Shown here piece by piece: positions 6,519-9,575 of a stretch of DNA of 9,575 bases. Within the stretch, counting starts at the first letter, position 1. Each line of letters begins with the position of its first letter. The notes beneath the pieces were generated by a model that saw nothing but the letters and a program-made list of their open reading frames with translations, searched no databases and was not told where the DNA came from. Made by a program: the position numbers and the translations under genes. Origin of the DNA: Candidatus Woesearchaeota archaeon (lineage in GTDB: Archaea > Nanobdellota > Nanobdellia > Woesearchaeales > GW2011-AR9); the NCBI GenBank assembly GCA_016188105.1, contig JACPIL010000011.1:1-9575 (forward strand), read 5' to 3'.

Positions 6519-7124
6519 ATGTCAGAACAAAAAGAAGAATTGTTATTGGATTCCAATGAGTATCTTAAGTCAGGTATCCATATTGGAACTAAATTCAAGA
6601 ATAAGTACATGGCTAATTTTATTTACAAAACCAGGCCCGATGGATTAAGCGTTCTTAACCTGAAAGAGATTGACCGAAGATTAGGATTGGCAGCAAATCT
6701 ACTCTCAAAGTATGAAGCAAAAGATATCCTCATTGTCAGCAGAAGGGAAAATGGTTGGAAGGGATTAAAGAAATTAAGCCAGCTTACTGGTATGAGGGTT
6801 ATCACCGGCAGGTATCCTCCAGGAATTTTGACCAACACAGATTTGGAAACATTTTGGGAACCAAAAATAATTTTTGTCTGCGATCCTTGGACAGACAAGA
6901 ATGCAGTGCAGGATGCGGCTAAAATCGGTATTCCAGTCATTGCTTTATGTGATACTAACAATCAAGCTAACGATGTTGATTTAGTGGTTCCTTGCAACAA
7001 TAAGGGAAAGAAATCAGTCGGCTTAGTGTTCTATGTAGTGGCTCGGGAATACATGCGCAAGAAAGGTTTATTGCGCAGCGATGAAGAGATGCCGGCTAAG
7101 ATGGAAGACTTTATTGAGGAATAG
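6519..7124 (+). CDS. rpsB: 30S ribosomal protein uS2 (S2/SA family)
   Basis: uS2 is a late-assembling protein of the small subunit, at the head-body junction. At 201 aa it has the archaeal/eukaryal (SA-like) length and lacks the coiled-coil insertion of bacterial S2. Diagnostic segments are YLKSGIHIGTKFKNKYM (15-31) followed by FIYKTRPDGLSVLNLKEID (34-52), GRYPPGILTN (97-106), and DPWTDKNAVQDAAKIGIPVIALCDTNN (122-148) with the closing KKSVGLVFYVVAREY block. A short acidic tail ends the protein. The start codon is fixed by the GGAGG site. It follows the 94-aa gene by 17 bases. In many archaea rpsB sits in the uL13-uS9-RpoN-RpoK-enolase cluster; none of those genes is here, so the gene is relocated. 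Confidence 0.97.
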   Translation: MSEQKEELLLDSNEYLKSGIHIGTKFKNKYMANFIYKTRPDGLSVLNLKEIDRRLGLAANLLSKYEAKDILIVSRRENGWKGLKKLSQLTGMRVITGRYPPGILTNTDLETFWEPKIIFVCDPWTDKNAVQDAAKIGIPVIALCDTNNQANDVDLVVPCNNKGKKSVGLVFYVVAREYMRKKGLLRSDEEMPAKMEDFIEE

Positions 7125-7158
7125 ATATTTTTAAATTTTTTAAATTTACTTTTTATTA
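7125..7158 (+). terminator. T-rich archaeal terminator after rpsB
   Basis: Right after the rpsB stop there are three T-runs (7128-7132, 7136-7141, 7150-7154) in AT-only DNA with no stable G/C hairpin. Intrinsic termination in archaea uses such oligo-T tracts. The next gene has its own TATA box 3' of them. Confidence 0.6.
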
Positions 7159-7186
7159 CATGGTAACTGTATCCCTTCTTCCACAA

Positions 7187-7199
7187 TCTTTAAAAACAA
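7187..7199 (+). promoter_or_regulatory. TATA box for the yvcK operon
   Basis: TCTTTAAAAACAA has a TTTAAAA core (7189-7195) centred about 30 bases before the ATG at 7222. It predicts a leader of only a few bases. No Shine-Dalgarno site precedes the ATG. Confidence 0.45.
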
Positions 7200-7221
7200 T
7201 TTTCCTTCTGTTTAGTTCTTA

Positions 7222-8190
7222 ATGAAGAAGGTTGTGGTTATTGGCGGAGGTACAGGTAATTTTACGGTTCTAAGCGGATTAAAGAAATACAATATCGATT
7301 TAAGCGCAGTCGTTTCAATGGCTGATGACGGCGGAAGTACTGGCATTCTACGGGATGAGCTTGGGGTTTTGCCTCCAGGCGACGTACGACAATGTTTGGT
7401 AGCATTATCTGATTCCAGCAGATTGATGCGCAGCTTAATGAATTATCGTTTTGAGAACGGCAGCTTACAAGGGCATAGTTTTGGAAATCTACTTCTTTCA
7501 GCTCTGGAAAAAGTTACTGGAAGTTTTGATAGAGCAGTGGAAGAGATGGGCCGCATCATGGTCATCAAAGGAAAAGTCATTCCGGTAACCACTAACAAAG
7601 TCCATCTGAAGATGATTTTACGCAACAATAAATTACTGGATGGCGAACACGAAATTGATGTTTCTACTGAGATAGATAAAGGCTTTCAAAGTATTTATCT
7701 AGAACCTTTCCCAGAGGCAAATTCAAGAGCTATCGATCAGATCATGACTGCGGATTTAGTCATTCTGAGTCCAGGAGACTTATACACTTCATTGATCCCT
7801 AACTTATTAGTTGATGGTGTCAGCAAAGCTTTGAGGGAAACCGGAGCGAAAAAAGCATTAGTCGTTAATCTGATGAACAAACGGGGGCAGACTACTCAAT
7901 TTAAATCTAGTGATTATGTAAGAGAATTGAAACGTTTTATCGGCAAGGATGTTTTTGATTTTATCTTGGTTAATAGCAGCAAGGCTCCAGAAGATTTGAT
8001 TAAGTTGTATGAACAGGAAGGGGATCCAGTAAGTAATGATTTGAAAAATGATGTTCGGGTTATAGCAGTTGATTTGTTAAGCAATGAGGTAGTCCAATCA
8101 CAGAAAGTAGACTCGCTAAAGCGAAGTTTGCTACGTCATGATTCACAAAAATTAGGGAATGAGTTGATGAGGATTGTTGATAGTTTTTGA
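7222..8190 (+). CDS. yvcK: YvcK-family (CofD-like superfamily) nucleotide-sugar-binding regulator
   Basis: This 322-aa cytoplasmic protein is full length for the YvcK family. In Bacillus and Mycobacterium YvcK/CuvA, members bind UDP-sugars such as UDP-GlcNAc and affect central carbon use and cell-wall synthesis. Family blocks in order are VVVIGGGTGNFTVLSGL (4-20), VSMADDGGSTG (31-41), PPGDVRQCLVALS (51-63), NGSLQGHSFGNLLLSAL (79-95), GKVIPVTT (117-124), ILSPGDLYTSLIPNLLV (181-197) and LRHDSQKL near the end. These fit YvcK better than the F420 enzyme CofD (2-phospho-L-lactate transferase), the main alternative. No other F420 gene is present. It leads an operon with a HAD phosphatase and a sugar nucleotidyltransferase-Nudix fusion, consistent with sensing or managing NDP-sugars. 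The stop overlaps the next gene by up to 17 bases. Confidence 0.9.
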   Translation: MKKVVVIGGGTGNFTVLSGLKKYNIDLSAVVSMADDGGSTGILRDELGVLPPGDVRQCLVALSDSSRLMRSLMNYRFENGSLQGHSFGNLLLSALEKVTGSFDRAVEEMGRIMVIKGKVIPVTTNKVHLKMILRNNKLLDGEHEIDVSTEIDKGFQSIYLEPFPEANSRAIDQIMTADLVILSPGDLYTSLIPNLLVDGVSKALRETGAKKALVVNLMNKRGQTTQFKSSDYVRELKRFIGKDVFDFILVNSSKAPEDLIKLYEQEGDPVSNDLKNDVRVIAVDLLSNEVVQSQKVDSLKRSLLRHDSQKLGNELMRIVDSF

Positions 8191-8644
8191 TTTAGATGAT
8201 ACTTTGTTTCATAGCAGCGATCAAATGAGATATGAAACCAGATGGCAGGATGTGAAAAATATAACTCCTTTTACTGGCGTTCATGAGTTTCTAAGGACTT
8301 TTCCGGCAAGGAAAATATTATTAACTTGGGAAACGGACCAAGGTTTACAAGATGAAAAAATTAATACTCTGGGAATACGCCATTTTTTTGAGGAGGTTAT
8401 TATTTGTTCTTCAAATCAGGAAAAAAAGGAATGCCTGGCCAGAATAAAACAAAAATACTCTCGCGAGGAGATTTGTGTGGTGGGAGATAGGATCGATGCA
8501 GAAATTCAATTTGGAAATGAGTTGGGAATGAAAACAGTACGATTGCAATATGGGAAGTACCGAGAGATGATGCCGCAGCATGTCTTTCAGCAAGCTCACC
8601 ACACCATCAGCCAATTTTCACAATTACGAGGTTTACTGGAATGA
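8174..8644 (+). CDS. HAD-superfamily hydrolase (probable phosphatase)
   Basis: This small HAD protein (156 aa) has all four catalytic motifs: motif I VFDLDDTLF (nucleophile Asp6, acid/base Asp8), motif II LLTW (Thr51), motif III Lys at 84/85 (QEKKE), and motif IV VVGDRIDAEI (Asp105, Asp108). The short cap between motifs I and II suggests a substrate with an exposed phosphate. Its substrate is unknown. Its neighbours suggest a sugar phosphate or a nucleotide. No ATG is available: an in-frame stop lies just upstream, so translation must begin at TTG 8174 or TTG 8177, inside the end of yvcK. GAGG at 8169-8172 is well placed for 8177. Its stop overlaps the next start as ATGA (8641-8644), indicating translational coupling through the operon. 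Confidence 0.86.
   Translation: MLIVFDLDDTLFHSSDQMRYETRWQDVKNITPFTGVHEFLRTFPARKILLTWETDQGLQDEKINTLGIRHFFEEVIICSSNQEKKECLARIKQKYSREEICVVGDRIDAEIQFGNELGMKTVRLQYGKYREMMPQHVFQQAHHTISQFSQLRGLLE
8628..8632 (+). promoter_or_regulatory. Shine-Dalgarno site of the nucleotidyltransferase-Nudix gene
   Basis: GAGGT ends 8 bases before the ATG at 8641, within the 3' end of the HAD gene. It supports that ATG as the start. Confidence 0.55.
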
Positions 8645-9575
8645 AAGCAGTAATATTAGCAGCAGGGAAAGGAGTGAGAATGCTTCCTTTAACCTTGGAT
8701 AAGCCAAAGCCGTTGATAGAAATTAATGGAAAGCCTTTTTTATTGCATCTTCTAGAAAGATTGCATGATGCTGGCTTTGAAGATAAAGACATAGCCATTG
8801 TTGCCGGCTATAAAAAAGAAAAAATGGAAGATTTTTTGGAAGAGAATAAGCTGCCTATCACCGTGATTGAACAAGAAGCATTGCTGGGAACCGGCGATGC
8901 AGTTTCCCGAGCTAGAGAATTCGTCGATGATGAGGATTTTGTAGTTGTCGGAGGAGATAACTTATTTTCTGCAGCGGATTTGAAAGCAATTCAGCAGGAC
9001 GATGGTTATTGCCATGTTGCAGCATGGAAAGTAGATAATCCTTCTCGCTACGGAGTATTATTATGTAAGGGCAATATGTTGTTGAAAGTTATAGAGAAAC
9101 CCAAAGAATTTATCGGCAATCTGATCAATGCAGGATTGTATAAATTTACGTCGGATATTTTTGAAGCGTTGGAACAGATACGACCTTCTGAACGGGGCGA
9201 ATTAGAATTAACTGACGCAATTTCCTTATTGGCTGAAAGCAGAAAAGTAAAGGTTATGATGCTGCAGGATTACTGGCTGGATTTAGGCCGGAATAGGGGA
9301 TTTTTTGAAAGGTTTGTGAGTGGAAAAGTGTTGGGGGTTAAAGATTTGCTAGAAAGGCCTAAGGTTGGTATTGGAGTTATTCTGGTTAAAGAAGGCAAGG
9401 TTTTACTTCTGAAAAGAAAAAATGCTCACGGTGAGGGAACTTGGGGTTTTCCTGGCGGTCATTTGGAATTACATGAAGAGTTTGAAGATTGTGTTAAAAG
9501 AGAAGTTGAAGAAGAAACAGGGATTAGTGTAAATAACATACACTTTGCTGGTCTTACTAACGATATTTTTACAGA
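8641..9575 (+). CDS. Sugar-1-phosphate nucleotidyltransferase fused to a Nudix hydrolase (3' end outside window)
   Basis: The frame stays open from the ATG at 8641 to the window edge (311 complete codons, no stop). Residues 1 to about 235 form a GT-A type nucleotidyltransferase like RfbA/GlmU/GCD1: LAAGKGVRMLPLT (6-18) and KPKPL (21-25) bind the NTP phosphates, then GTGDAV (83-88), GGDN (Asp106, metal), EKP (152-154), NAGLY (163-167), ELELTDAI (187-194), and DYWLDLGR (210-217). There is no left-handed beta-helix acyltransferase domain. From about 240 a Nudix domain begins (KVGIGVILVKEGKVLLLKRK), with a perfect Nudix box at 273-295 (G, E279, R287, E288, E291, E292, G294). It resembles NUDT15/MutT-like proteins. 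The first domain would make an NDP-sugar from NTP and sugar-1-phosphate. The second would hydrolyse a nucleoside di- or triphosphate derivative. Substrates are unknown. Confidence 0.93.
   Translation, partial: MKAVILAAGKGVRMLPLTLDKPKPLIEINGKPFLLHLLERLHDAGFEDKDIAIVAGYKKEKMEDFLEENKLPITVIEQEALLGTGDAVSRAREFVDDEDFVVVGGDNLFSAADLKAIQQDDGYCHVAAWKVDNPSRYGVLLCKGNMLLKVIEKPKEFIGNLINAGLYKFTSDIFEALEQIRPSERGELELTDAISLLAESRKVKVMMLQDYWLDLGRNRGFFERFVSGKVLGVKDLLERPKVGIGVILVKEGKVLLLKRKNAHGEGTWGFPGGHLELHEEFEDCVKREVEEETGISVNNIHFAGLTNDIFT

Noticed and set aside
6623..6961. 112-residue minus-strand ORF inside rpsB
   Set aside because: It lies wholly antisense to the conserved uS2 coding sequence and has no recognisable domain or promoter.
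7222..8190. CofD (2-phospho-L-lactate transferase of F420 synthesis) for the 322-aa protein
   Set aside because: The motif pattern (ADDGGSTG, PPGDVRQCL, GHSFGNLLL, GDLYTSLIPNLLV) and the sugar-nucleotide neighbours fit YvcK better, and no other F420 gene is present.
8411..8798. Minus-strand ORFs over the HAD and nucleotidyltransferase genes
   Set aside because: Antisense shadows of conserved motif-bearing genes.
1..9575. CRISPR array, insertion sequence, prophage or defence genes
   Set aside because: No regularly spaced direct repeats, transposase or integrase motifs, or terminal inverted repeats were seen. Nearly all the DNA is accounted for by ordinary genes and short promoter regions.

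Overview
The window looks like chromosomal DNA from an archaeon, most likely a small-genome DPANN-type lineage (Woesearchaeota/Pacearchaeota-like). The basis is an archaeal RadB recombinase, an archaeal-type ribosomal protein uS2, TATA boxes placed about 25-30 bases before start codons (leaderless transcription), and T-rich tracts in place of bacterial hairpin terminators. The lineage below Archaea is an inference. There is no sign of a phage, IS element, CRISPR array, tRNA or rRNA.

Left half (1-4716), minus strand. A tightly packed, overlapping three-gene operon runs 4716->573. It encodes two GT-C/STT3-like polytopic membrane proteins in tandem, then a membrane-anchored family 2 glycosyltransferase with all its catalytic motifs. 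The first GT-C protein aligns with oligosaccharyltransferase-like proteins, but its WWDYG-type motif is replaced by TLDEG. The second looks like a diverged, motif-poor paralogue. After the operon comes a 145-residue orphan (514->77) with its own TATA box. A further TATA box at the window edge points to another minus-strand gene starting at about position 11. The set suggests surface glycan or glycoprotein assembly.

Middle (4717-7124), plus strand. A divergent promoter region separates the glycan operon from radB. Next come an unrecognised 161-residue soluble protein, a 156-base intergenic segment with two TATA boxes and a potentially structured RNA leader, an unrecognised 94-residue beta-rich protein, and rpsB (uS2). 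The 94-residue gene and rpsB look co-transcribed.

Right end (7125-9575), plus strand. After a T-rich terminator, an overlapping operon encodes a YvcK-family protein (a UDP-sugar-binding family in bacteria), a HAD phosphatase-like protein with a TTG start, and a two-domain protein joining a sugar-1-phosphate nucleotidyltransferase to a Nudix hydrolase. The last gene runs off the window. The operon reads as a nucleotide-sugar supply and control module that may feed the glycosyltransferases encoded at the other end.

The most interesting items are the nucleotidyltransferase-Nudix fusion inside a yvcK operon, the tandem STT3-like pair with altered motifs, the possible RNA leader before the uS2 operon, and the regular TATA-to-start spacing that reassigns several start codons.
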